A stretch of 64,000 nucleotides of DNA from Anseranas semipalmata (Eukaryota > Chordata > Aves > Anseriformes > Anseranatidae). The stretch lies in contig VXAA01005264.1 in assembly GCA_013399115.1 (NCBI GenBank), positions 26,549 to 90,548 on the forward strand, written 5' to 3'. Positions within the stretch are counted from its first letter, which is position 1, and each line of letters opens with the position of its first letter. A program made the position numbers and the translations under genes. The notes beneath the pieces are model-generated. The model did no database searches. It was not told the origin of the DNA and saw nothing but the letters and a program-made list of their open reading frames with translations. Positions 33,796 to 46,246 of the stretch are shown here, one piece after another.

Positions 33796-34853
33796 AAATT
33801 GTAAAAACCAGCAAACAATCGGTAGCCATATATTTTCCCACCAAATCTTTCAAGGTTAGTGGTGGCTCTGCTTCTCTCATCTCTGCAAGGCATAATTAAG
33901 AATTAGGGAACTCCTGCTGCAGAACTGTTACCAAATGCAAGAGGAATTCATCGGAGACTTGAGTTCATACAGGGCAATCACCTCCCCTACACAAAATGGT
34001 AGCACAGGATTCAAGCACCAGTTAAATCCTTCTGAAATCCTTCTTAAATCCTACCATACTGTGGGAAAAAAAAATAATAAGAAAAGAAAAAAAAAAAAAC
34101 AACAAAACACTGGAAAGCAGGTATATTATGAGTTTCTATATTTATCACATATCGGTCATTTGAGTAACCACAAAACTTTCACCAGAAAAGATTTATCTGA
34201 GAATCCACTTTATTTTATTTGGAGAATTGGGATTTAGAAGTGGGTTAGTTTAATCTCTAAAAAATAAAACATGATATTATTCCCAGTACTTTGTGGTTTA
34301 AAAACAAGTGAGTTTACTTTCCAATGAGTTTGCTTACAGTGGTAGGTATGCTTCAGCGTGCATTTGTATTTGTCCTGAGAATAAATTTTATCTTAACTCC
34401 ACTAAAAACAAAGGAGGGAATAATAAGAAAGAGTGTTTGGTTAAAAAGGATGTGATCATGCCCATCTATAACAGCCTGTCTGGAACCTGGAGGGAAGAAT
34501 CAAGATTTTAAAGAAAAGGTCAATAAGCCAGTCTGCATGCACTTGGCTAGAATATCTGCACACTGCCTTTGTAAAAAGCTTCCTAAATAATGAACTATTG
34601 TTTCTTTAGGAGTGTGCCATGGATGTTAGGTTATGACACCGAATGCTCCAGATGTGAGAAATAAGTCCTGGGCTCATCCACCTGCTTCCCCCAGCTACAG
34701 CTGGGACTCAGAGCCACATAGGTCAATGCTGACTTCCACGCCGGCACAGGAAGGCGGTGCTGTGTGCAGTGCATGGGGCTGTGCCTAGAAAATTCCTGTC
34801 TAAACTGAAAACAGTCTGAGTCACTTCAAACAAATTTTATAACCATACTATGT
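33791..34853. other. Unique AT-rich DNA, no gene recognised
   Basis: An A-rich patch at about 34069-34104. Frames of 100 codons (33935-34237) and 67 codons are lysine-rich because of A-runs and unrecognised. Confidence 0.55.
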
Positions 34854-34888
34854 AAAAACAAACAAGCAAACAAACAAACAAACAAAAA
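34854..34888. repeat. (AAAC)n microsatellite
   Basis: About eight AAAC units with one AAGC interruption. Confidence 0.93.
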
Positions 34889-35002
34889 ATCAGCAGATTA
34901 ATCCTACATGTCGAAAACAGTGTCATATATCAAGTAGAATAATAGTTGTAAAGTGCATTTTGTACTCAATTAATTGTGTTTTCTACAAATGTAAATACAT
35001 AC

Positions 35003-35095
35003 AATGGAATAGCATGGAATGGAATGGAATGGAATGGAATAGAATAGAATGGAATGGAATGGAATGGAATGGAATGGAATGGAATGGAATGGAAT
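35003..35095. repeat. (GGAAT)n pentanucleotide microsatellite at a CR1 3' end
   Basis: About eighteen GGAAT-type units with AGAAT and AGCAT variants, running directly into the CR1 3' end at 35096 with no spacer. On the CR1 sense strand the units are ATTCC/ATTCT, which matches the start of the usual CR1 terminal repeat (ATTCTATG/ATTCTGTG). The tract probably expanded from the CR1 tail. Confidence 0.95.
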
Positions 35096-36080
35096 AGTTC
35101 AGTTGGAAGGGACCCACAAAGATCATCAAGTCCACCTGCCTGACCACTTTAGGGCTAACCAAAAGTTAAAGCATATTATTGAGGGCATTATCCCAATGTC
35201 TCTTAAATACTCACAGGCATGGGGCTTCAACCACCTCTCTAGGAAGCCTGTTACAGAGTTTGACCACCCTCATGGCAAAGAAATTGTTCCTGACGTCCAG
35301 TCTGAACCTCACCTGAGGCAACTCTGTGCTGTTCCTGCTGGTCCTGTCATCTGTTACCGGGGAGCAGAGACCAGCACCTCCCTCTGCACTTCCCCTCCTC
35401 AGGAAGTTGTAGAGAGCAATGAGGTCACCTCTGAGCATCTTTTTCTCCGGACTAGACAACCCAAGTGTCTTCATACAACATGCCCTCCAGCCCTTTTACC
35501 AGCTTTGTTGCCCTCCTCTGGATGCTTTCAAGTAACTTAACATCATTTTTATATTGTAAAGCCCAGAACTGCACACAATATTCAAGGTGAGGCTGCACCA
35601 ATGCTAAATCCAGAGGTAGAATCACCTCTTTTGACCAGCTGGCTGTGCTGTGCTTAATGCACCCCAAAATGCAGTTTGCCTTCTTGGCCGCAGGGCATGC
35701 TGCTGGCTCACGCTGAGCCTGCTGTCAGCCAGCACCCCCAGGTCCCTTTCTGCAGGGCTGCTCCCCGGGTACTCATCTCCCAGTCTGTACCTGTGTCTGG
35801 CACTACTCCGACCCAGGTGCAGAACAAGGCATTTACCTTTGTTGAACTTCACGATATTGTTGATTGCCCAATGCTCCAGTCTATCTAGATCCTTCTGCAA
35901 GGCCTCTTGTCCCTCCAGGAGATCAACAGCACCTCCCAGTTTGCGTCACCAGCAAACTTGCTGCAAATGCATTCCACTCCCACATCCGGATCATTGATAA
36001 AAATGTTGATCAGAACTGACCCTAGAATTTAGCCCTTGGGAACACCACTAGTGGTCGTCCACCAGCCAGATGTAGTCCCA
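35096..36080 (-). mobile_element. CR1 LINE, 5'-truncated, about 985 bp
   Basis: Read on the minus strand. The 3' UTR signature appears on the plus strand as GTTGGAAGGGACCCACAAAG then ATCATCAAGTCCACC. Upstream it covers the CR1 ORF2 C-terminal blocks, the KFNKGKC-VLHLGR region, and reaches just past the reverse-transcriptase catalytic motif near 35945-35955. The most 5' 80 bp (about 36000-36080, GAACACCACTAGTGGTCG) correspond to the segment preceding that motif. More diverged than the element at 22846. Confidence 0.93.
35140..36000 (-). pseudogene. CR1 ORF2 reverse-transcriptase fragment, frameshifted
   Basis: Three minus-strand frames carry successive parts of one protein: 35622-35900 (DLDRLEHWAIN, KFNKGKCLVLHLGR, ERDLGVL), 35452-35667 ([27 protein letters not shown]) and 35211-35474 ([33 protein letters not shown]). 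Changes of frame between them mark two frameshifts. A premature TGA at 35211-35213 cuts the last block short. At 35945-35956 the conserved FADD catalytic motif reads FAGD, with Gly encoded at 35948-35950, so the polymerase would be dead even apart from the truncation. Confidence 0.88.
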
Positions 36081-37003
36081 AATAACAAATAAATCAAGTA
36101 ATTTCGTTGTTCCAATCTCAACTGTATTTGTTTTGAATGTTAAAAACTTTGAGGTTTAAACTAGATAAAATTGATACTACCATTGAAATAACAGTGCAGA
36201 AGCTTTCCATCTAGTAAGTTGGCTGTTCATTCCTTTCTCCAATCAACAGCATGCATGGTATTTCTCACTAACTTCAGCACGCGCCTGATTGCAATGTTTT
36301 TTATTACTGTTTTCTGTGCAAGGAATGAGCTGAATATGATAGAAGTTCCAAAGTCAACAGAAAACTAAATCTACAATTTAGAAAGTCTTGTACCAATGGA
36401 GATTTATTTTTTTCTTCAAAGTTGTAGAGAAACAAAAGGTTGTAGCCATTACTATTTATTTACATTAATAAAACTGTTACATCTTATATATTATTATAGA
36501 ACAATAACATAAGCTAATTTATATCAAGCCAAAAAAAATTTTAGAGGTTAAATTACAGCCAGTAAAGCTTCCTAAAATGTCTGTAATGCCAATAGAAAAT
36601 ATTTTACTGAAGCATTAATCATAAAAGCTTGTAGACTACATTTGTATGAGTCACTGCCATACTATCAGAGATTCAAGGCCAAGCTAGTAAAACAAAAGTG
36701 CATTTCTCTGCTTTTTGTTTATCTGATATGTACACTTCAAGAATATTTAAACAAAAAATAGGAGACAGGGAATTTTTTAAGTGAAGAGAAGGCTAGTGTC
36801 TATGCATTTGCCTGGATACATATGTACACACATATGCCTACAGAAATCAAGTAGAAGCAATAGCACGTTTGTTAACATTGTCGTATATGATTCTACATTT
36901 TGATCACAATATTGTCAAACTTAAACTATTTTTAAAGTAAATTTTCTCTAGCAGTGATCCAATGAAGCCCAGGCTGAGTGGCTTTGGCAAAATTTCAGAA
37001 AAA
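36081..37003. other. Very AT-rich unique DNA, no gene
   Basis: No open frame of 60 codons or more from 36081 until 36904. Long stretches rich in ATTA/TAAT words (36440-36620). No repeat recognised. Confidence 0.6.
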
Positions 37004-37050
37004 ACAAAAAAACAAAAAACAAACAAAAAAANAAAAAAAACAAAAAAAAA
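37004..37050. repeat. A-rich (AAAAC)n-like tract with an assembly N
   Basis: Irregular A runs separated by single C, with N at 37032. Frames crossing it are lysine-rich artefacts. Confidence 0.9.
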
Positions 37051-39626
37051 CAGTGTTGTTTCTGAACTCAAGGCTGAGGATACAGCTGTACAAAAACCAC
37101 TGTCTGCATGGGCTGCACCTCCAAGGCTGGGTGAAGCCAAAGCATCTCACTTCTCTGTAAGGTGGGCTCAGCATGCACACATGCTTAAATGCCACAGCTC
37201 AGCAGACACATGGCAGCACATCAAATTGTGGAAACTCAGCCAGCCCTTCTTCCAGAAAAGAGAAGTTTGCAGGAATTTTGATATTTTTCCAGTATGGAAG
37301 ATGACTGTGAAAAGGTAGGGATTCTTTTCTCCATGCCTGCTGGGGACAGATGGAAATCATGGACTTAAATCAAGCAATGGAAGTTTATGTTAGACATTGG
37401 AAAAATATTTTTAATAGTAGTGATGGTAAGGCCTCTAGCAGGTTCTCTTGAGAAGCTGTGCAGTCTCATTTCCCAGAGGATTTTAGGAAGGGCTCACATA
37501 AATATTGCCCATGACTGATTCAGGACTGGCTGGGTCTCCCAGAGGAGGGTTATGAACTGGGGGATCTCCCAGGGTTCTTTCCAGAACTACTTCCTAATTC
37601 CAAATTAGTTTTGATAGAGGTTTCTGATGAATTTGGTAAAGATGCCTCTCTGGCATGACTGAATTTAACCTCATGGTTTCTTTCAGCTGGCTCATTCCTC
37701 TTGACACCAGGAAAACTTATTGAGTTATGAGAAGTGAGAGGATACTGAAGTACGTGCTCTAGCCTCTAAATTTGTTTGGTAAGAATTTGTGATTCAAAAC
37801 AGGGAACAAGAAGACCCATTTCCTCCCTAGGTATTCTGCTACAAATGGTGAGATGATTGCTGCTAACAAGAGCAAATGAGATTCCACAAGAGTCCAGCAG
37901 GTCTGAAAGAGGAACCCTCCGGGCTAGGAACCCACTCAGAAAAGATCAGCTCCAGATGGGAAGTAAAGTTCCAAATCTTAGAGCCTAAGTATTGTTCACA
38001 TTACAGGCAGCTTACATCAGACCTAGTGGGGTAAAGGACAGGAAGACGAAGAGATCATAGTAGGTCTGTTGCATACCAAAGAACAGATCAGCTTTAGTGA
38101 CAAAACTATGAGATTTTTCTAGGTCAAATTCACTTTCAAATTATTTTCTCTATTTTTCTTTAAGTACTTAGTTCTCTCTAAACTGCTACACTTTTCATCT
38201 TCAGTTACAGCTGTCAAATATTACAACTAGATGGTTATTACTGACAGTATTAGAATTAGCAGCATTCCTTGTCTGAATGTTCATTGTACCTGAAATGAGA
38301 TCAGGACTTCATCATGTGAGATGCAGCATATAGACATACAGGAAGAGTGAATTTCTTCAAGATAACTTTACTGTCTAATTACACAAAAAATGAGGAAAGA
38401 ATAAGCATCTTCAGCAGGGCCACTCAGTTAATCTGTGGCAGAGGAGTAAAGCTAAGCTGTCATGTAAAGAGACATGAAGGAAATTTAACAGCAGCTGGAG
38501 CAACAATGACTCATGTTACTACAAAAGCTGTCATTGAGAAACAAGCTTTTCTTGTTCTTACCCTGCAGACTGTAAGATTTTGGTACTGAAGCTGCTAAAG
38601 ACTTCTGAGTTTCCTGCTCTTAGTATCTGAAGCATAGGGCTTATCCTTTACGAGATCTGGAAAATAAGGAAATCGGGGAAACTGCCTTCCTGGATCACAA
38701 AAGTGTGCAACTGAAGAGAGGGCAGTCAGCAGGGATTTCTTGGTAGGGTAGACCACATCTGTAAAATGTAGAGATTAGGACTGTATCTTGTTTTTAGTGT
38801 TCCCATGAAATGTTAATGAAAGGAGAAAGTGCCCTGAGATTTAGTTCCAAAGCTATGGCTATCTCTACTTCAGTCCTTCTTTCCTTTCACTTCTTAGCCT
38901 GGATACATTAGCACATGTGTCATGAACTGAACAGAAATGATGCACTTCTTGTACAGGACATTTCTCATAATTTGTATTTAAAAATATGTATATATATCAA
39001 TGAATCTTTTAGTTAAATGCAGAGCCAAAATTATCCTTAATGCTCTGCACAGAAAGGAAGAAAAGGAATTTAGATCTGCCACACCAACAATACTGCCTTT
39101 TGCTCCGTCACTCACACAGAATGCAGTGCTCAGAAGCCAAGCTCTGCTTCTCCCAGCCGCAGCTCTGGGAAGGGCACAAATCACCTCCGTTTGGGCTGTG
39201 TTGCCATCCGGTCAACGTGGTGCTGCCACTGAGAGGAGCAGGAGGGACGACCATGCTTCTCACCCAGGCTACTCCTTCCAGCAGTATAAGGGAGGATCTT
39301 ATTCTCTCAGCTTTCCTGTATGACCATTAAAATAACACTGGGAGACACGTGGCTTTATGAGGTTTTTATTGACCATGCACTGTCTGTACAGAAATTATGC
39401 AGGTTCTGACTCACACCAGCTCTTGGGCAGTATTTTTGGCTATGCCTTCACAAGAATTTCTTTCAGTGACAAAGGTAACTTCATCAAGCTTTCTGTTTCA
39501 CCCTGCTCCTCCATCACCTCACCAAAGCCTGGCTGCTCATCCTTCTTCCCATCACTCCCTCAACACAGCCTGTCCTACCATTTATTTGGCCACTCAGTGA
39601 AACAGGTCAGGGAACTGATCAGGGTT
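37051..39626. other. Unique DNA, no gene recognised
   Basis: Frames up to 118 codons (36962-37318, through the A-tract) and 113 codons (39357-39698) are unrecognised. Around 38750-38795, CATCTGTAAAATGTAGAGAT resembles the MIR core phrase catctgtaaaatggggat, but the flanks do not extend the match convincingly. Confidence 0.5.
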
Positions 39627-39658
39627 AAAAACCAAACCAAACCAAAACAAAACAAAAC
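39627..39658. repeat. A-rich (AACCA/AACA)n simple repeat
   Basis: AACCAAACCAAACC followed by AAAACAAAACAAAACC, about 32 bp. Confidence 0.85.
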
Positions 39659-39704
39659 CTGCTGGCTTGTTTTTCACCCAGATCAATTCCCCAGTTAGTT
39701 CACA

Positions 39705-40290
39705 GAATAGCGCAGAAACTTAAGAATACAAGAACATCTGTACTGGATCGGAGCACAGGTCTGCTTGCTCTGCTATCCTGCCCCCAGCAGCAGAGCAGAC
39801 CAGCAGATGTTATCCAAGGAAGGATGTAAGGACAGGGCAAGCACACAGGAACGTTTCCCAAGAATACTTTCCCAGCCTCCTGTGACTTGTGACTCAGGAT
39901 TATCTTGAGTCAAAGTTAATTCTTTTCAATTTAATAATCCTAGCTGAATTTTTCCTTCATGAGTTTCTCCTGATTATTAATGCTTTTTTTTTTTTTTTAA
40001 TTCACAGAAAAATTTGCAACCCCACCATCCAATGGGCTGCAGCTTATGCACTATGTAGTCAATGGAGTATCTCTTTTGTTTTGTTTTGAAAGTAATACCC
40101 AGTAGCTTAATTTTCCATCCTTTGGTTTTCATACTGGAAGAGAACAGCCATTCAACCTATTCATCTTTCTTGTTCCACTACCTATTTCATAGACCACTGT
40201 TGTATCTCCCTCATCCAGCTCTTTCCCAGCCTAACAGGGTATTAAGACACCCTTGTGGGAGCTGCTCCATCTCAAGGGTTGAGCAGAGAA
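39705..40290 (-). mobile_element. Ancient L3/CR1-like LINE 3' portion
   Basis: The plus strand carries the antisense of an archosaur L3-type 3' end. Segments in order: AAGAATACAAGAACATCTGT then ACTGGATCGGAGCACAGGTC (39721-39760); CTATCCTGCCCCCAGCAGCA (39772-39791); AGCAGATGTTATCCAAGGAA then GGATGTAAGG; further along CATACTGGAAGAGAACAGCC; and TTCATAGACCACTGTTGTAT, CTCCCTCATCCAGC, TCTTTCCCAGCC (about 40186-40232). A T run at 39984-39998 interrupts it. The coding content is fully degraded. It is the antisense counterpart of the element at 25990-26520. Confidence 0.78.
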
Positions 40291-43200
40291 AGCAATGCAT
40301 GGCCAGAGATCCTGATTGCTTACATTGGCTCTGCTGAGGAAAGAAACGTTCATGAAATTAAGCCTTTCGTTACATAAGAAATGTGCATGTGGATAGACAG
40401 TCTTGTCAGCTGAACCTGGCAGACCTTTAATTCTCCATCCTCCCTCCTGCTTCCTCTACTGCTGCTTGCCAATGTCTTAAGCAGCTCTCCAGTTTTGTAA
40501 GTAAATAAAGAAGTCAAATGAATAATTTAATACATCTCATTTCCTTCTCCCATTGCTCAGTCCTCAATTGTCTTCTCTTTTCCCAGTTTATATCTGAATG
40601 TATTTTCTCTTTCCCCCCTGGTCTACTGCAAATATTTTTTGAAGATTCCGTTACAGTTGGTTGAAATGTTCACTAAAATTCAACGTTCACTATTTCTTTT
40701 TGCTACTCTAAATATGAAATCTGTTTTACCTTCCTTTGGCTTGTTTTCAATAGATCTCCCAGTGTTTCTTGTTTCTTGATTGTTTATATTTCTTAAAAGC
40801 CTCAAAGCTACTCTTATATCCCTATCTAACTAACTTGCCCTTTGTCACTCTTTCCCTCTGCTTACAATAGGATTTAGCTTGCATGCTCTTGCCAAATATG
40901 CTTTTTAGAAATATCTTCCCGTCTCCCATCTTAGGGAGTCCCAATCAGAAGGATGTTATTCATTACGTGCTATCTTAAACGCATCTCCCCCAGTGTCAAG
41001 AAGCTTGTGTTTTCTCTAGACCTTCCCCAGTTAAACTCTAAAACCCGTGAGATAGCCAGCACTTTTTTTTCTCCTGCCTGCATCCTGCTCACATGCTCAC
41101 ACGCTGAGCTGCAGCCCCACGTGTCTTCAGGCACAGCCGTTGTGGGGAGGCAGAGCCCAGACCCGCATGGAGGCACAGGACAGACCCTCGCTTTCATCCC
41201 AGTGCACGGCTTTTTACCAACACTCTGCACAGAGCAGCATCAGAGGACCTGGGGTGCTTTCTTTTTCAGCTGAATCACTTCCAAAGATCCAATACACAGA
41301 AGACACAGGCAGAATTTTGGGGTTCAAAGACTGTCTTGTTTCAGACCTCTCAGCATATGTGAACACCAGCCTAGGAACCACCAAACACATGGCTATGTAT
41401 CAGGAACAGGCACCAGCACATGGGATCCCACAGCCACCCTGTGTGCTTGTGGGAGTGGGAAGACAATGCTGTCATCCAGTCCAAATGCTTCCAGTGGGGT
41501 TTTTCTGGGTGCACAGCATCACCAGAAGGGTCAGGATTGACCTGGCTTGATTCAAAATACATCTACTTTTCCATGAGTAACTGAAGGTGTTTCTTGAAGT
41601 GGCCCTTCATGCACTCTTGAAGGGATCCTTGTTTTATTCAGTCTGCAAAGCAGAGAAAGGAGGATGAAAATCTCCTCTGCAAACAATCCTCTGAACAAGC
41701 TGACTTCTATCTTGTGCCTTATGTCATATTTAAGCAGTGCATAGATCACTAGTGGATTTCTTCACAGAAATTATTTTCAGCCTCATGCATCCCCATACTT
41801 AACAAAGCAAAGCAGAGGGTGGAGGACTACAGAGAGAGAAATTTACATGAGGAAAAATAAAAAAGAAAAGAAGTTTTTGCATAAGTATTTCTGAAAAAAA
41901 AAAAAAAAAAAACATCAATTTTTTGCAAGCTCTATTTTGGCATGGTTTGTGGCAATAATTGCATGTTGTGCAATTTTAGGTTTTATCACTGAGCACTGGG
42001 ACAGAGAGTGAAGAGACTGAGTGGACAGCTTTACCTTTCCCTGCTTTCATGAGGATGTGACTTCAGCTTGCCTGTGGGATGTTTCCTTTTGCAGGATTCC
42101 TTTCTTCATTTTCCATGGAGCATATGTAGGGATCACTTCATGCCTTCATTCTGTGCTGTGGGACATTGCAGTACCAGGGCAGGGCCGGAGGAGCCCTGCA
42201 CCAGCTCCCACTGGAAGGGACATCAGTGACATCTCACGCTGTCCTCTTCACCTGACCTTGCCTGCCAGCTCCCATCTTCACTCATATATTGTGAAAAAGG
42301 GGAACAGTTCTTTGCTTATGAATGCAAACTGGAGGACCTAGCCATGTTTTTCTACATGTGCATGGCTACTTCAAGCAGCTGGGACTCTTATGTCAAATAT
42401 GTCCTGCCTTGCTTCCCCTGATGGTCTATGAAAACAGCCCACAGCCACCTAGGCCACCCAGCAATCCCTTTGTTGCCCTTGACTTCCATTAAATGGTCTT
42501 TACTGTGGCAGCCAACATATTTACACTGTTTCTTTCTGCAGACTCAGCTGCTGCCCTTCTCCTCCTCTGTCCCCTGGACCCCACCGCCTTGCACAGCAAT
42601 GCTGCCTTCAGCCTCTGCCACCACAAGCACGGCAAGCTGAGCACTGAAAAATAGGAAACTCAAATTAGCAATCATACAAAATGGGCTCCTTTCAGCTCCT
42701 TTCAAAGCTGTTTAGCTCTTGTCTAAGAGCTTCTCTTGCTTTTCTCTTGCACTGTCTTTAAAAGTCAGCCAGACAGAAAAGATTAACTTGCTTCTGGCTA
42801 CATCAGGTCAAAGCAGATTAACACAGCTGGACCCAACCCTGGGGAACCCAGCCTGGAAATGTATGTTAGCACAACCCCAGCAATGTGTAAGCAAGAGTCG
42901 TTTGTGTTGATCTTTTTCAGGATGAAGAGTTCGTGATTAACTCCTTTGTGCCAAGGCTGGGCTGGGTAGGAAACTGATGCACAGCGGGATGCTGATCGAA
43001 ATGCTCCCGCGGTGTCAGCCATGCCAGAGATTTCATGGGGACTTTTGTTTCCCTTCTGTCTCCTTTGAGACCTTTTTGTTTCCACCTATACACTCACCAC
43101 AAAACTAGCAGGCAGTGGAGTCCCCAGAGCAGGGAGCAGGGGAGAGAGGAGGGCTTTCATGCAACGAAGGTTTAGCACAATCAGCATGGATAAGTGTAAG

Positions 43201-44039
43201 AGGTGGGCAAAATCCAGCATGGATGTGCAAATCCAAGTCACCTACAATTAAACTCCACAACAAATGCAAAATAAATGTTACTGTCACTGGCAGGCTGTTT
43301 TCCTGCTTGGTCGTTTGTCTTTAGGGCTGGAGAGTTGTTTTTTCAGCATAGGCTTATTAATCTAAAGTGAGTATGAGAAAATTGTGAGAAATAAGACAAA
43401 ACTGTATCTACTTTGTCAGGGAGCTATGAAATATAATGTGCAAGAGGGCAGAAGTGTAAACAGATCCAGGAGATTCCAGATTTAGCAGGCTGCCTTCCAC
43501 AAGCAGATCATGACCTTTTTGCATTTCAGTAAAGACAGATAGAGCAGATACTGCAGCACGCACATTTTCCCCTCTGAGGGGCTGCTGGAGGACCTGCAGC
43601 AAAGGGCAGGTAAGCTGGAAGCAAGAAATGAATAACTTCAATACAGATACTCCGGGGTTCACATCCAAGTTCCAACCGACTTCTTATTAAAGTGTTTTTT
43701 ACAATTGGGCTTGTTTTTTTCTTTTTTACATGGCATTAATCCAGGACATTTTTACACATAGCAATTTTGAAATCTCACACACCCCTAGGCTGCATGAAAT
43801 ATTGCTATGCAGCATAACTCTTCGGAGACAGTAAATCAAACCGTCAGAGATGTGTACCTATAAATTCTAAAGAATACACAGTATCTCTGTCATTCCTACC
43901 TCTCTTGCCTAATTACACATTTTCTCTGTTTCCAGCACATCTCCTTCTGTATCAAGGTGAACGGATTAAGCAAAACACTGCTGACTTAGCGGTAAATAAG
44001 TGAGAAGGAAAGATTTTGCCTGGACTGTGTATAAACATC
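40291..44039. other. Unique DNA, no gene recognised
   Basis: Includes C/T-rich sequence at 40430-40870 that might be further old LINE, and a poly-A run at 41894-41912. GC-richer patches lie near 41050-41260 and 42170-42280. The longest frame is 136 codons (41140-41550, plus) and overlaps two others; no domain is recognisable. Confidence 0.5.
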
Positions 44040-44275
44040 ATTCATTTTGCAGGCTCAGTGCCAACAGCACTAGCTTGCTGCTCCATTTATCTGATATTTT
44101 AGGGGCTGCACTTAGATAAGCGAGGATAATTGAAGCAATTTTCAACAGCTTCACCAGACAAGCCAGAGGCATAACCTTACTTTTGATAATAGGTAAATGA
44201 GATTCAAATGAGCATTATTTTTTCTAACTGTGAGCGTGATTTATTACTCGAGAAAATTAGCAGGGGAAGTGGTAG
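44040..44275. other. Candidate conserved non-coding element
   Basis: A unique, frame-free stretch with dense regulatory-like words: CATTTATCTGATATTTTAG, CACTTAGATAAG, GATAATTGAAGCAATT, TTGATAATAGGTAAATGAG, GATTTATTACTCGAG. The mix of GATA and ATTA cores without repeats is typical of vertebrate conserved enhancers, but conservation cannot be assessed here. Confidence 0.3.
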
Positions 44276-46246
44276 CTCTTCTAACACTTCAAGTCTTCAG
44301 TCTGATGCCTGACTGAAGGACATTCCTTAGCTAAACACAAATTTAGCAGTTTCATACAATTGTGTTGAAACTCTATGGCTTGCGTAGTGGATTTCAAATG
44401 AGGTGGTCTTAAAACTTAGGTGTAATTGTATATGCATGATTTTTATTTTTATTTTTTGAACTTTGGTTGGCTGCAATTTGTTCTGCTCAGTATCATCAAT
44501 GTGAACTAAATCCCCATAAAACTGCTAAGACTGATTTCATCAGACCGCCTGCAGGGGAATGGGGTAATTGATGGGATTCAACTGCCTGAGCCTGAGAAGT
44601 CCCAGGGCAATGCTGGCCCCACCACCTGCTCCAGCACAGTCCCAGTGCCCTGTAGCTGCTGTCCTATCTTCCATTGTGTGTAATAGGGCATTTTAAATGA
44701 CTCCATATATCTACAGTCTGGCAACTAAATCAAGCCCTCAGGGTCTAAAAGGTGCTCAGATAAGTTTACACCTTCCTGGCCCCCAAACCAAGCAGAAATA
44801 CATCAGTGGTGTTTCTCACTTGAGGGTGATGGAGGCTTACTTCTGCTCTGCCCAGGATCTTGAAGAGGTGACTCCAGCACTACCCAGGTCTTTGCTGCCA
44901 TAATAATCCTACTGAGGAAATGAGCTAGGCTGTGAGTTTTAAACCCCTTAGCTCTGGCAAACCAGCAACTTGAATGGTTCATTTTATTTTGTACTATTTT
45001 GGTCATTTGGACATACCTCACACACAAAGCAGTTATTCTGTCTGGGCTATTCCCCTTAAGTCTGTAATGTCACAAAGACAGCCATCAGGACACAGGAAAA
45101 ATCAGAGTTTTTGCTGTGAGAATGAGCCCTAGGAAAATGAGCAATCCACAAAGAAGAAACTATTTATATTTGCATTACATATTCCCACGCATGCAGAAAA
45201 CCTCTTTCAGTTGACTAGTCTACAGCATCAGCTTATTATATTTAGCGTGAAAGAGGGCACAATAGTTCATAAATTACGCTAATGAATATATATATATTCA
45301 CTTGGAAGTATTTCAGGGAGTACTTATAAAGACATTCAAAAGTTCATTTTCAAGCTTTTGTCCTTGAGAGGTTAGTTTAGTTGTCTGGGGCTGGAGAAAT
45401 AGACTGCTCTCAGCTCTCTTTTCTCATTTTAAACCAAACTTCTAGCATTTCACTGGCACCATTTGAAAACATTATTGTTTTAGTGGAAATGTCACATACC
45501 TAATGGTTCTATGGGAAGAAGCAATGGCTGCTTTAGTTGAAAAAATATGCATGCAATAAAATTACGAAGGAATAAACGAGGACTCCCAGCCCAAAGGAAT
45601 GCAACGTTGCGCATATGGTGTCAGATTTGCCTGTGTGGGTAGGATAGCTCGCCTTTATTTCTGGGCAGTTCAAAAACCTGTTCCCACGCACGGCGGCTGC
45701 AGAGCCAGCTCAGCACCGGGAGTCAGCGTGTGCACAGCCCGGCCTCATGTAGATGGGAACAGGGGCAAGGGAGGAGGATTTACTCAACAGGCAAGGAAAA
45801 TGACTGAAGCCATGGCCATCCCTTGTGGCAGTCAGGACCCAAGATATGTTCCTGTGGCTGCAGTTCTATGACTCCTTTGCTGGGTACTTATGGCTTCATC
45901 TTCCCATTTTTCAGACTCAAGCTGCTCCAACCAGCGGGTGGGAGAAGGGCAATGCTGGGATTGGGAACATCCCTCCCTCCCCACCTGGCTATAACCGCTG
46001 AGCACAAGACCTACCTGTCAAACCATCTCCCCGCAACAGGAGAGATAAGGAATTGCTTCTTAGAAAATGCTGAAAAGAATACATGTAAAACATTTCAGAC
46101 ATGCAGAGCAAAATCAGCAGAGCCTGAACATATGCAGGGAGGACGCGTGAGAGCCTCTGGTCCTCGCTGCAGAGCCTGCAGCCTGATTCCAGCTCTAATA
46201 TATTGCATCATTACCAAGCATGATGATCTATCTGGCTCTCCTTTCA
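44276..46246. other. Unique DNA, no gene recognised
   Basis: Around 45140-45300 is AT-rich with TTTGCATTACAT, AAATTACGCTAATGAAT and a palindromic GAATATATATATATTC (45284-45299). A GC-richer patch at 45655-45760 has a 90-codon frame with no known motif. Confidence 0.5.

Noticed and set aside
31866..35095. Series of short repeats as a possible CRISPR-like or satellite array
   Set aside because: They are different microsatellites with no spacer-repeat architecture, and the genome is vertebrate.
35049..35540. 163-codon plus frame starting with repeated MEWNG-type residues
   Set aside because: Its start is the (GGAAT)n microsatellite and the rest is CR1 antisense.
38750..38800. MIR-like phrase CATCTGTAAAATGTAGAGAT
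   Set aside because: Only one core phrase matches; flanking SINE order is not visible.
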